Under the pieces are notes generated by a model that saw only the letters and a list, made by a program, of their open reading frames with translations, did no database searches and had not been told where the DNA came from. DNA of 64,000 nt from Ramazzottius varieornatus (taxonomy: Eukaryota; Tardigrada; Eutardigrada; Parachela; Ramazzottiidae): positions 4,001,777 to 4,065,776 of the forward strand of contig BDGG01000004.1 in the NCBI GenBank assembly GCA_001949185.1, in the 5' to 3' direction. Both the position numbers and the translations under genes were made by a program. This document shows positions 12,298 through 24,832 of this stretch, piece by piece (the stretch's first letter is position 1; every line of letters begins with the position of its first letter).

Positions 12298-13528
12298 TCA
12301 GACTTTCTTCACAGGTCTAGGAATACGCGAGGACGCACCTGCCGTGCTGCTGGGCGTCGGAATACCGGACGGTATCTTGGCTGTGACCGGACGCCGTACC
12401 ATAGTCGCAGTTGACCCACCTATCTTTGGCTGGACGGTATTCAGAGGACCGTTCAGCGACTTCACCGTTCCACGAGTGGTGCTACTGGCACGCACACTCG
12501 GTGCAGCAATACCGTTCATACCTTGTAAACCTCCGGTTAGCGATCCGGTCCGCGTAGGAATGGCCGGAATGTTGTTGGCTGGAGCAGCACCGACAGACAA
12601 CCTAACCCAAGAAAACAACGAAAGTTAAAACATTTCTCTGGCCCGAGGATGTAGAATTCATTTCTTACTTGTTCGACGATAAGTTGCCCAACGAAGTCGT
12701 TCGATTCATGCCATTGCTACCAACTGAGCTCGTCGTCACAGGTGGCTTGGACGGAGGTCGCAGTCCGGGTCTGACTATGGCAGAGGGTCTGGCTTGCATA
12801 CCGGAAGCGACAGCTTTACCTACTATCTTGTAACTGGGTTCGTTTCCAGAAGCGGGCTCTTGCTCAGTTTTGACTCCGTTAGTCTGCGCGGACGACTGCG
12901 GAAGCTGTTCTTCTTTGCCGAAGGTTCGGTTAGCGGCATGGACCACCGTCTTGTTTAGTTCGTCTGCTGCTGCGTCTTCGGGTTCAGACCCAAAATCGAC
13001 ATGGGGAACTGGACTGACGGGACCATCACCTCCAGCTCGGCGCTCGAAACGACGAACAGTTTTCGATGGGTTATTCGGTGTGCTCTGTGAAGGCGGAGAT
13101 CCCGCCGGCAAGATGTGTTCTGACGCCGGTGCAAAGTCATCGCCGTCGGTGAAGGGAACTTCGACGAGAGACGCACGGTTCAGCGCGCCTAAAGAAGTTG
13201 ACTTTCGCATCCCACGGCTGGCTCGCTTTCCTTCGATGGGACCGGACAACCTAAAAGCACAGCGCAACATCAGAAGCTAGTCAGGACTAACCCATAGAAG
13301 CTTGGCTTAAGTGAAGCTTCCGTCTACTTGATTAGCGTAGACTAAGGATGTCGCCGGAAGTAGTCTTGCTTACCATGTTTCGGGATTATCAACGCGTAGG
13401 TCCATGGCGTAAAGATCCAGCAGCTCGAACTCGGAGATGTCATGCTGAAAAGAGGGTGGCATCTTGACAGGGCTAAGATCATCTTTGACCGGGAAGAGGG
13501 GTGCGCTGGAAACGTCGCCTGATGCCAT
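12298..13528 (-). CDS. SLAIN-like microtubule plus-end protein
   Basis: Three exons (13528-13374, 13250-12669, 12601-12298) join in phase to 346 residues starting MASGDVSSAPLFPVKDD. The protein looks disordered and basic. It has an acidic-to-tryptophan segment (ELLDLYAMDLRVDNPETW), two related serine motifs (RKSTSLGAL and NRTTSLGNL), and a C-terminus with SGIPTP and SRIPRP followed by VKKV and stop. S-x-I-P flanked by proline and basic residues is the EB1-binding signature of plus-end tracking proteins. SLAIN1/2 proteins combine such C-terminal motifs with an N-terminal acidic W-L-Y motif and link EB1, CLIP and ch-TOG. The resemblance is of layout and short motifs rather than long alignment, so another EB1-binding protein is possible. 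Downstream, the 3' end faces the NFI 5' flank. Confidence 0.5.
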
Positions 13529-15207
13529 GTTCAGAGTTTACTTCCGGGCGGCTCCTCCTCCGAAAATACCTGCATCCAGAAGAGCAATACTAAAGCGATC
13601 AAAAACAATAAAAACAGCAAAACAATCAAACCGTGCCAAACATCTACGAGGAGCACGTTATGATAGTTAATGGACGGCATTTTTTTCTCGCTGAAGGATC
13701 CTCGTCTTCCGTAAACTCACATTACGCTGTTCAACGTGAACACTCAAACCCGAGCAGCTGCCATGCAACATTCTAATTACCTTCTTCGACCGTCCCGTAA
13801 AATGCCTACTGGGGCATGGAGATCGAGGCTCGGACCTCAAAGATCACAAGTGTTAATCAACGCTGTCAACAGCCGGTAGCGTATGGACGCGGCGAGAGAT
13901 GAGAAAGCGATGGGCGACCAATCGATAGCGCATTAGCTGACAACAAAGGACAAGATCAATCATGCAAACATCGAATCTCACGGGATCATATCTTTGTTCC
14001 TGGATTCCTTCGCTCATGTCTCTTCTGTCCAGTTCCTCGATTTAGTATATAAGGAAGCAGTGTTCAACTTGGTTATTCGAGAATCGAGACTTACCTGCTG
14101 CTGAGCGAAGGACGCGACAGGCGAAGATCAACTCGGTTGGCTCATCAGACGATCACCCAGGCAGACGGCAGCTGCTCCCAGTCTTCCACGTCCGTATCGA
14201 ATCGCTTGCGGTACTCGTAACTGTTGGTCACTAGCCAACCGGATTTCGAAGCATATCCATAGGCACACTCTGCCATAGGCTATCGAAGACGACAAGAATC
14301 GATATCACCTCGAGCGGACATCCAGAAAAATAATCAAACAGAATCGCGGTATCGCGATCGCTGCACTAGTGCGATGCTATGCATATGTTATTGTCATGCG
14401 GCTCATGCCATCGAATGTCATACTGTATTCCCTCGATAGTTCTGCGAATCACGTGACTATCCTGGTAAATGTCACCCGGCGGGGCAAAGAAAACATTTAT
14501 ACCTTCAATCAAAGATTACCCGCCAATCAGGTGCAGTGATAGGCGACAATCAAACAATCAGCGATACCAGTGCGGGTTTTATTCACTGGCGTGATGACGT
14601 CGTTCGCAGAACTATCGAGGGAATACAGTACTCTACTGTCTGTACTCTGTACGTGAGTCTGTGACTGACCAAAAGCTATCTTTAATTGGGTTCATGGATA
14701 TCGATTCCCTCTCGATGAGGATGTGTCGGATTCGTGGCCTTCGTCTGCCTACACAAGAATGTTGTCAGTTTGGAGACTTTATGAAGAGTTTTTACTGTCG
14801 ATTCTACCATCCGTTCAGCCCGCGACAGATGACGTTACCGACCTTGGTTGCAACGGATTGTCGAGGTCCACATGTTCATTTTACTGTAGGACAGGTCAGG
14901 ACTCACAGAAACGCTTGAAAAAATCAAAAGGTAAAATCCCTGAACAAGAAAGTGGAATACTGTGGTGACCGCGCTTAACGTACGACTGTACGAGTACTCA
15001 ACGGAACCAGTAAACCACTCCACATAGGTACATCACAAAACAACAACAACGTCAAACTTGAGAAAATACCTGCTCTCGTCGCTAAAGTAAAAGAAACTAC
15101 TGTACGGTCAATTTTAAAAACAACGAACCGAGTGCGTGCTCTGAAAGCCCACATCAGTCCCCAAAAGTAAGGTTGACTATTCAAACAGGAAAAAATCGTC
15201 AGCTAAC
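13529..15207. other. SLAIN-like upstream region / DOT1 3' flank
   Basis: 1.7 kb between two minus-strand genes. It should contain the SLAIN-like promoter and 5' UTR and the DOT1 3' UTR. It also holds the inverted-repeat element at 14421-14630. No convincing coding exon was found. Confidence 0.5.
14421..14630. mobile_element. Tc1/mariner-like MITE with 26-bp terminal inverted repeats
   Basis: Positions 14421-14448 are the exact reverse complement of 14603-14630 (28 of 28 bases). Read as a transposon, the ends are TA, then CTGTATTCCCTCGATAG..., mirrored by ...CTATCGAGGGAATACAG and TA. That gives a 206-bp element with perfect 26-bp terminal repeats flanked by a TA duplication, as expected for Tc1/mariner insertions. 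The interior (154 bp) has no open frame, so any copy would be non-autonomous. Perfect arms suggest recent insertion or selection for a hairpin. No second copy was noticed in the window, so mobility is inferred from structure only. Confidence 0.6.
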
Positions 15208-18200
15208 TCAGGAAGGAGGAGGCGAAATGGCCTCAAACGTCTTCGGAGGAGGAGGTCGAGTCTGGCTTGCGGACACCGACTTCCGGGTATCGCCAGGCAC
15301 CGCAAAGAAGGATCCGGCCAATGACCCAGCCATCGATGCAGCTATCTGTGCCGGATCCGCTGCCATGGCTGGGTAGGAGGAAACGAAACCAGCCGGGATG
15401 GCTGGCCGAGAAATGAAGCTGGAACCATACGCCTGGGTTCCCCGAGCGTCTTGCTGCATGATACGTGGACCGGCGAAACCAATTTGAGCACCTAAATGAT
15501 ATTTTCATCAATGATATTTTTATCAGTGAGTTGAAAAGATTGTTCTACTGCAACTACCAACTAGAATCGTATTAAACATCCTCAAACTTCCCATATCTGG
15601 GACCTCGGCCAACAAACTCGACGAGATCACTTCCTCAAGCGGCGCATGTTTTTGACATTATTGGCTGAAAGCGTGCGCTATTGAAAGAATATCTTGTCGA
15701 CTTCATTTGCCGGGCCCCCACATTGTCGCAAATTATATGTGGTTGAACCGTACGGAATGTGAATCATACCTGAGGCATCCACGTACGGACCGTTCAAGTA
15801 GTGACTAGAGTAAGGATTAGGAACCATGCCAGGATACACCTGGACAGCGCCAGGATGTATCACTGCACCTGGATACTGTTGAGCAATGGTCATTTGTTCG
15901 GCGGTGAGTGAAGAAGGCTGTATGCTTTGCATCGTGTTGGCCGGGACTTGAGCATTTGGATACGTCGAGGTATGTTGAGCATTGAAGGTAGGTCTACCTT
16001 GAGGTTGTTCTGAGGGATGACGAGGTGAAGGACCACGAAGGTTTCCTTCTTGACGGGCTGGACTAGGTTGGGCTTCCTTCGAAACACTCGACAGGGAGTG
16101 CTCGATCATACGACCTAGAGCGGTCATATAAGAAGGATCACCCGACGCGCTGCCCTGTCTGACTTCGGGTTTTTGAGCGGAAGTAGACTTGATACGGTCT
16201 CGAGGAACAGGTGTGGCGTTCTGAAGACACGGAGGTGTTGCTGAAAGCAGTGCATATTCTCACAACACATTCATTCTGCTTACCTCTCGTGGGTTTTGTG
16301 GAGAGGCAAGCGGCGTGGACCTTACGATAGTGCTCGCAGGTCGGCTGAGGTCCACAGGACGGCCGGAAGAGGACGTGCCGCTTTTACGCTGTTTGGCTTC
16401 ATGGGAAGAGGAGGACATGTGCGATCCCGACGCTGATCGCTGCGACGACGAGTGCCTCTCACCAGAAGATGGAGGGAAGAGGGAGGAGAATCCATTGTGG
16501 AGCCCGCCGTAGACGTCGTGGTGTGATAGCCCGTTGGGTCCCTGGGTGGAGCACGAAACATGGGCAGCTGGTCGGCTGTGCGTCGGTGTTCGGAACATAT
16601 TCGCAGTTCGCAGAGCTTCCACGCCGATCTACCGCGAGAACAAAACTTTGTCAAACAATCGTTCTTGACAATTTCACGAACTAAAAGTACCAAAAGTCTT
16701 ACGGCAGTTGTCTGATGGGTGCTTTCGATCCAGTTCAGGTCATCTTTGAGAGAGCTTTGTCGTTCGCGTAGAGCGTTCATCGTCTGTAACATCTCTTTAC
16801 TCATGTGGCTCAGCTCGGTTGCCGTTCTCGGGAAAGCTATTCCCTTCTAAAGGTAGAAAGCATTGGTTAACATTGCCGGAAGTATGTGAGATAGTACCAC
16901 GAACACAAACCGAGCGAAAGAGGAAGTCGATCTCCTTTTTCGTCTGAACTCGCAAGAGGGAAACCTCCTTCTCGAGCCTTGCCTGAGTTTCTTTCAACTG
17001 TTCAACCTTCAGCTATACAACAAATATCCATCATTACTTGGTCATAAACCAAATACTAGCTAAACTTCATACCTGACCAATCTTCATCTGTTCGGCGACC
17101 TGCGAAGGATAATTTGAGCGCCTTATCACGTCACAGTAACTGCGCATAGCCCCCTTGATTTTTTCTGCAAAGAAAAATATATCCAACACGTTATCAGGAC
17201 AGCGATATCAACTCCACTCACCGAGAACTTCTTGAAAGGCTTGTGGTAGACCATCGTCCAGAGAGCTAAGAAACTCGGGAACACATCCGGGTTGAGTGGA
17301 CCGATCTGCAAGAAAACCAGTGAAGGTCCAAAACTTCTACAAGAACTGCAACAAGACCGGTTTGTTTACCTGTGTCTTTGAAATTACGAACAGTCTGGTT
17401 GAAAAGCACATCCAAGGCTGGGTGTTTACCATTCGATGAGGAGGGAGCGGACCTTGAGAATGATTTTGGTGGGCGACCTCGTCTTCGACGCTTCACTGGT
17501 TGTCTTGGGTTGTTGCTGCTGACTTGCGAGGGAATGGATCGAGTGCGCTCGGTGGAGCTATCGTCTGATGAGTCCGAAGCTCCTTCCTGCGCTCAAGAAA
17601 ACTTTTATCTTCCAAACAAAAGTTACGAATTCTTAAAGCAACAAGGTGTCATGGGACGACAAAACGGGTTATTTGCGTACTTCTCTGTTAGAACTGTCTT
17701 TCAATGCTGGACGTCCTCGTTTGCGGGTCTTTTGCGGTGGTTGACTTCTGGTAACGCGCTTCGGAACTTGGTCGCTCTCTTCATCGACCACCTCCGAGTC
17801 AGACTTCTCGGTTGTCACATTTTGAGACTCGGGCTCTGAGCTCGACTCGTAGTACTTTGGTCGTCCCTTTCGTTGTTCTTCCTCAAACTGCAACTGTGAA
17901 CAGAGAAACACTGTGATCAATAACTCTGACAAAAATCAACTTAATGATACGATAACATACTCGCTTGTTCGAATCACTTCGGGCCTCCAGATACCGGTTA
18001 AGCTATAAAATTAAAAATAATGACCCATATGCACGATGAGGAAGGAAACGCCGTCATTCCCTATGCGCACCATCGTCCGATCAATTTCATGTAGGTAGAA
18101 GGTGACATCCCTTCCAGTCCAGGACATTTTCCCGTTAAACGTTGCGCGCACGGGTAAAACCGCCGAAGGATCTGAAGGAAGTACGACAAGATGAACAAAG

Positions 18201-20043
18201 CTTGTTTCGGTACAATAAATCTAACACCGCACCATACTCTGCCATACGCAAACGGACTTCAGAAAGCTGCCCTACCTGATACTGTCTTTTCCGTGATTCG
18301 AAACTTTTCGTCCGTCAGGCTTTTGGAGACCAAAATTTTAACCTCTGAAAACCAACAAGTCCAGTTACAAGAATCTTCAACCGTTACAAGTGAGCAGCCT
18401 CTTGAGTCGCGGCCTACTTTCGGGTAAGTCGGCAAAGATGTTCTTGAGCTTCAGATCGAGCTGTACTTCAAAAGCGAAATTGTTGCAGAAGATAATACTA
18501 AAAAGAAGACACATCCATTACCCAATTGTCGATAAGAACAAGGATAAATTAGTTCGTTGCCGTACCTTGATTCTCTTATCACATTGACGTGGTCCAGGAA
18601 GTCACCGGTTATGAGCTGCGCACCAAAACATTCAAATGCCCGAGATCTGCCAAGAAAATTACGTAGGAGAGCGAGGAAAGTACGCGCACCTTGAAGTCTC
18701 CATGTTTTTTCCCCATCCAGTTCATAACTGAGCGAAACTCTTTTCCCATGCCCTTCGCGAACCCTCCGCGAGTGTTAACAATCTCAATGCCGTATGCTTT
18801 CTTGCAACAACACATTGCTGCCGCCTGTAATACTACTTTGCCGACACCACTGCCGAGGTCCAGGAAAACATCGTCTTCGCCGATGTTGAGCTTGCCGATC
18901 ACTTCGTTCGCGAACTCGAAAGTCGTTTCACCATACGTCTGGAAAACCAAAACGTCAGCTCGCGCGCTCAAAAGTAGCTCATTTGAGAAACTTACCTCCG
19001 ACGACCAAGCTTCATAATCGTTCTACAGCAAGAATCAATTTAGCAAACTTCCCCAGAAGACTGGAACAGCAGTCACTGCATCATGACTACGACTTACCAG
19101 CTTATCGACCTTGTCAATAATTCTGTCGTAAATCATAGCCAGGACAAACTCCAAGTCTTCCGTGGAGATCTTCGTCAATTCCACAGGTTCCGCTGGTTTC
19201 TGCAACACACGCCGGGCATTGTTTGTACATAATTTCAGACGAATGGTTTTCAGGCTACCTCTACATTGCTGGTGACAGCCTCCTCGTACACCTTCACGAG
19301 TTCCTCCATTCCTTCGACCCTGCAATTACAAAGCAGCAGCTAAGGAGACGTCCATTCGATCGGTCACGACTGCAAAGTTATTGCCGTATGTACGTACAGG
19401 TCGCTTGGTCTTTCCTTTCCCTTCCACGCTACCAACGAGGTCTGGAAAGCCGACGACGCTTTCTCGAACGGTGCTAAGCTTGTCCTGCAAACGGTACAGC
19501 TTGTTATGTCACAGACTACATATATATGTTTGCACGGCGTATATCTTCCGTTCTACGATATGCGCGGACGTCGGAGGACAAACACAAAAACCACCCACCG
19601 AAGAAGCTCTTCCACTCGCGCGTAAGTCTTTTCCGCGTGACGCTGCAAAGAGAAACAAGAGGTTATTACGTATGAGATGATCCCGGGTAAGATGAAGATG
19701 ATCAGATATATATACGAAACATGCATCGACCGTAGTCAGTGCAACAACATCTCCGAAAAAGCACTGCGGAGCCCCAGCACCGCGATCCTTCGTCTTCTTA
19801 CCTTATGCATCTCCTCTCGAACAAAGTAGTAGCGCAGAGGAGGCCGGTAGCACGGGCTGATGATGTCCACGAAGTTCGAAGGATCCTTAGGCTTATGCAT
19901 CTCGTTAAAAGATGTCATTTCTCGGATGCTATCGAGCTGTGCGCCTTCCAAGTTGCAATACTGTTGTAGATCCCCTTCTCGCAATCTGCACTCAGCCTCA
20001 CTCCACCTCGGACCACAAAGATGATTCACAGGTTATCGTCCAT
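15208..20043 (-). CDS. DOT1L: DOT1 histone H3-K79 methyltransferase
   Basis: DOT1 methylates lysine 79 of nucleosomal histone H3 using S-adenosylmethionine. I traced 22 exons that close to 1013 residues: 20043-20030, 19985-19802, 19642-19599, 19484-19398, 19319-19259, 19199-19098, 19022-18996, 18938-18690, 18615-18566, 18497-18418, 18344-18276, 18171-18071, 18002-17961, 17893-17681, 17586-17370, 17305-17222, 17164-17073, 17012-16911, 16846-16703, 16628-16284, 16220-15770 and 15491-15208. Catalytic hallmarks are NDYEAWSSETYGETTFEF, the SAM loop FLDLGSGVGKVVLQ (about residues 198-211), GKKHGDFK, FCNNFAF and MSWTGRDVTFYLHEIDRT. Then follow AT-hook-like KRGRPA and RRGRPPK, a HPALDVLFNQTV segment shared with vertebrate DOT1L, coiled-coil helices (QLKETQARLEKEVSLL) and a P/S/Y-rich tail. 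The first 14-nt exon and the start are the least certain part. Confidence 0.93.
15597..15722 (+). repeat. Fold-back repeat copy 1 (DOT1 intron)
   Basis: Core arms CAAGCGGCGCA (from 15636) and GTGCGCTATTG (from 15673) flank a loop with TTATTGGCTGAAAG. Outer arms also pair (GGGACCTCGGCCAAC against the complement of TTTGCCGGGCCCCC). It lies in the last DOT1 intron. Confidence 0.8.
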
Positions 20044-23000
20044 TATACTTTTGCTTCTTATGAAAAATAAACATCGGCAGGTCTTATCTACGGAAAAATA
20101 AAAACAAGAGAAAAATTGTGCGAAAAATAAAGTGGGATTAATGAAATAACTAGGTCATTGGCCGGCACATCAATCAAACAACGGTACATTCGTGTGATCC
20201 AATCAACTTGAAGCCTTCAATCAAGCCTTCGGGATGAAGAAGTCAGAAGGACGAGAGCACAGAAAGGCGGGGCTCCGACATGGAAGACAGGCCAGCCGCC
20301 TCCGCTCCGCAAGACCGCTGCGGGTTGCGATAGAGAAAATGAATGAATAAATTAATTAACGGTTATAAAAGTAGTTAAACTCAACAGGTGCCCCCGAAGA
20401 ATTTCCAGTTCTTCGGCTCAAACTGTTTGCACATTCTGTTTCCCCACGACGGTTTCATCAGATGTCAAGTCTAACAGCTCAGGATTGGGTAAGTCATTGG
20501 ACTGGATGTTTGACAACAGATGGAGTGCATCGTTGAAGCGATTTCGAAGTTCATTCCATCAAGCAATTTGTGTTTTGTGCTGCAGGTGCGGTTTCGATGT
20601 GTCTGTTCAAACTACTTGTTCTTTTAGGTTATGATGATTTCTTACAGATGTGGAAGATGGAAGATCAAGTCGGAGCTGATGGAAGGGACGATTGTTTTGC
20701 ATCAGGTACAAATCTGGATGAAGGTGGCCCGACAAAAGTACTTTGCACAGGTGCGTTTTGTACCTAATGGCGCGCCAGCGGCACGTGATCCTACACTGTT
20801 TTCCAGGTCCGAGCAAGTTTCGAAACTCATCAAAGCACCTTTACAACCGGATGATTCCCACAAACCACTGGGTAAGTCTTCTGCTCCTTCGTTTACGTTT
20901 TGCATGTCCTCCAAACCCTGCACCTTGCAATTTCAACATGGAGGAACCGCTGGGCGGAATGTTCGAGGATCGGGAAATTCAAAGGCACTTTAGATTTTCG
21001 AGAGCATGTCTTGCGTGGGTAGAGGTTATAGTCGTGTGATTGTAACTTTCATGACTAGATCTTTACTCATCCAAGCAACTCACAATCCGTCTCCCACGTT
21101 TGAGAAACGCAGAGAAACAGAACGGACGGTGCAACCATACTGGCGAACTCTGTTAACTTTTCCAGAACAACCGCGGGTCCTGCGAAAACTATGCAACAGG
21201 GCTACTACTAGGTGGAAGACGTCTGGCGTATTGTGCAAGGACGGCCACATCTGGAAGCACGTCCTCGTACAGTTCTTTGCTATTGTCTTTGCAGGCGATT
21301 CAGGAAGCGAATCAGAGACTTGTGAAATGGGATGGCCGGGTTTGTGGGTTTCTCGTCTGTGATACCATTCGCTTCGTTTCAATTAGTAACAAAGGAATAA
21401 AGGCTGTCCTGCTTGTACTTACAGGCAATCTATTGCGGAAAGGAACATCACTAGGACACCGAGACGGACCTGCGACCTACTGACCAACGACACGCGGATG
21501 TTTCGTACACTGGAGGGTCGTGACGAACTGGATTCCAGGTTAGTCGTACGTCGCAGTAGGATCTTGGTCTCTTGTGGGCTTTGTTCGACCGCTCCCATTC
21601 TGTGAGCTTGATGGAACGGCGGATCACGTGAACGGAGGGCAGTGGGTTCTTCCTTCTGGTCTCCCACCGCTGTTTGGGCTGTTGGTTCCTTGTTCCGGTC
21701 TTCTCGGACCGTCAGGCTTCGGCGCTTCAGTTGTCATTAGCAAAGTACTCGAAGTACTCCCAGACTCAAGCCTGTCTTTTAGCGTGAAAGCTCGAGAGGC
21801 ACAGGATTACTAATGGCAATAGCTGTCAAAGGAAAATGTCGCTGTCATTCGGAGTTTCTTCGTAACATGATAGCCATGAATTCTTTGACGCGCAAATACG
21901 ATTAGAACGGAACGAGGCATGTTGCTCTTGGCCGTCAAGGGACTGTGATGTACGCTTCTTTCTACTTTAGCCTGGTTACTTGAAAGTCTCCAAGGTTTGC
22001 TGTCGTCCTGTCCGTTTTTCCGGTCCCGCATGCGGTACATCAGGTCTCAGTCATCTCACTAAGTCTAGAAGTTTTGAACGTTGAACGTTTTGCTTCTGTA
22101 ACGCCGAGTAAATTGGTGCTGTCAGAGACATCAGCTACGACTGTGTGATTTCTTCTGAGATCATTGGAAATCTTCCCAAACGTATCATCTTGATTTGGGG
22201 CTTTCTGCTTAACTAAACAAGTCGGACGTATCTTCTCTGTGGTCGAAACCTGTTATTGAGGCGTTGTTTTTTATTCTTGAAAGGAGATACGGGAATCAGA
22301 AGCTCAGATGACATGACGAGTAAGACTTTGAGCGACTATTTTTTGCGTCAGCAACGTCAGGGTGTCAGGATGTCAAGCGGTAATTACCAACGCGAGAATA
22401 CAGGTTCTCAAAGTAGCACCAAAGGGAGCTAATGTTCCATCCCTCTTGCATTTGCAGTCATCAATAAAAGCAATGTCTGTGTGCATTTTGCATAATAGAT
22501 GAATTGAGGCTGAAGCTTCAATGCAATGTCCTTTCCAGCAGGGCGGCCAGCTGTAGACTTTTCTGGAGTGAGCGGGATCGTCCTTCATGTACAGGACGGA
22601 TGTGGGCTACAAACCAGCTCTTGTGTGGAACTATATTGTCAAAGGTCCGGAAGTCAACTATTGAATGTTTGGTAGGCTTTCTTCTTCTATCTTTCTGTCC
22701 GCTCTCCCTGTCTTTTCCAGCATCCTTTGCTCTCCAAAAATTGACGTGTCTACAGTTACGTCTGATACATTTCAAGGGTAGGGAACACTGACGTCAGTCC
22801 GTCCCTTGATTTCCAGGGATGTCGAGCACTTGTGGACCAGTGAGACTGTTTTGGCACATGGTGCGTTCAGGGTCCGTATGGTGACACACAGCTGAAGTTC
22901 CTCGAGGTCCTTCGGCAATTTGGTGTTCCTGGAAACTCTTATGTCCGTCGTCCCGGTGGGACCTTGTTGTGTAACACGATGGTTGGGCAAAGTTTGTTCA

Positions 23001-24701
23001 AGTGATGCATGTTTTGTCTTGGGGTAGAACCTACTAGGGGGGAAAAGGCAGAGTGACGACAAGGGCCGAGGCAGGGCAAAATTCGTGGATGACTGCCGTG
23101 TCGACGTCTACAGCGACGCTTTTCCAGTCTTTGATATTTCTTGCGCGATGATTGATAGATCCTCCTTCTCTCTTTCAGTGCGATAGTTGGAAGAGTTTGT
23201 CAGCGCGGACCGATTGAGGCTGCATGGATGAGTACATGGCGGGCGTACTGGAAGTCGCAAACTTAGGCAGAAGAGCTAATATGTGTATAGAGCTAATGTA
23301 TACGGACATCCCAATCTGAAAATCCCGGCCAGCGGAAGCGGCCTGCTGTTTCTCACTCCTATGTCGCCTCCCTCAACTGGGCCGCGTACTAGCCTTATGC
23401 AGTGTACATCGCCAGAAAGCTCCTCTTAACTAAGATTCGGTACTGGTGTTGTCCTTCGGATATTTCCACGCGCTGTATACTCTGCCTCGGGCCTAATCGT
23501 ACTCCTCGAGAAAATTTATCGAAGCACGCGTTCTCGCCTTGTTTTATCCCTCTTCTTGGTGACAGTATCGCGTCCGCAGCTTGTGAATTACGCTTGTCTA
23601 AATTTCCATATTGTCTTGGATTGCAGCGAAATCGTCTGACGTAGGTATGACATTTGCTCAGAATATTCGAACTTCCTGTCCCTTGACTTGCCGGCACTTG
23701 GGAGAAACCCGCTATAAACTGACAGCTTATGATCCGCTGACTATTGATATTGCCTCTGCTGAATTCCAATCAGCCTTCTCATTTGACGGAGGTCTTAACC
23801 TTTATGCGCCCCTACGACTTCTTATTTTACAACTTAATTGCTCCCAGTAGGAATATAAACTTGCTTCCCAGCACTGACGTTTTTGCGTCGCGCCTTGACC
23901 TGTTTGGTAAGAGTGCAAATTTCGCTTTCGATGAAGCCGAACTGTTTCTCCTGTTCGGTTCAACCTTACCATAGAGCTCCCGTTCTTCTGGAAATATCCA
24001 CTTTTATTCAGAATTCTGCGGTCAAGAGGAGAACTGAAAGCTGGGTGGAAGCTGTGGGTTGCTCGAGGAAGTGATCAGGCTGAAGGTTCCTATCATGTTC
24101 ATCGTTCATGTGAATCGTGAAGTACCGTGTATCCCGCCAGAAATCAGAAACACGCAAGATCGATCGATCTGTCAAAGTATTATGCGGTTTTGACTTGCTT
24201 GGGAAAGCTGGATAATTACTTGTGCATCCTCGTTGCATGCTTTGGCCACCGACTGCTGACCAGTTGCTGGGTTAGTGACATATGTACGATGGTGCTGAAA
24301 TCGAGTGGTCTGGTTTTACATGGTATGGTTTCAATTAAGGAGCTCTGCAGTTCTTGGATATGCAATGCGTAGTCATTACGCGATCGATAGGAGGTCACGT
24401 AACTCTCACATGCCGCTGATGAAGTGCGCAACAGTTAAGGCCGGGCATTAGCTCTCCCTTTTTAATGACTTTGGGGAGATAACGAGGAATGTTTGTTAGA
24501 TAATGACAAGTTTGGTCAAATGATGGTTGGGTAAGATTGAACGAAATTGCGATGGAGGCAGGAAGCTGCTTTGGCCGAATCGATGGAGATTTGTTTGGCC
24601 AAATGATGATTGCCGTGCGATTACGGCGGTATCTGGGGACCCAACCAAAGACATCTGATGTTGAATTCTTTCAGTATTTCTAATCCAACCTATAGGGAGA
24701 G

Positions 24702-24832
24702 ATATGGGAGCTGGGCAAATGAACTGATCCAGACTTTTTTCCCAAGTGATGCACGCTTATAGCCAATAAGAATGAGATCGTGCGCTACTGTGGACATCAA
24801 TCTGGCTAAATTCATTTGCCCAGCTTCCATAT
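24702..24832 (-). repeat. Fold-back repeat copy 2 (best-preserved arms)
   Basis: The left arm ATGGGAGCTGGGCAAATGAA (24704-24723) is matched on the right by TTCATTTGCCCAGCTTCCAT (24811-24830), with one mismatch in the 20 bp. Inner arms CAAGTGATGCACG and CGTGCGCTACTG flank a loop with AGCCAATAAGAATGAG. Intergenic. Confidence 0.85.

Noticed and set aside
23395-23769. 124-residue minus-strand frame with a faint reverse-transcriptase-like look (LSPRRGIKQG)
   Set aside because: No catalytic YxDD motif or other RT blocks before or after it; too short to support a retroelement.
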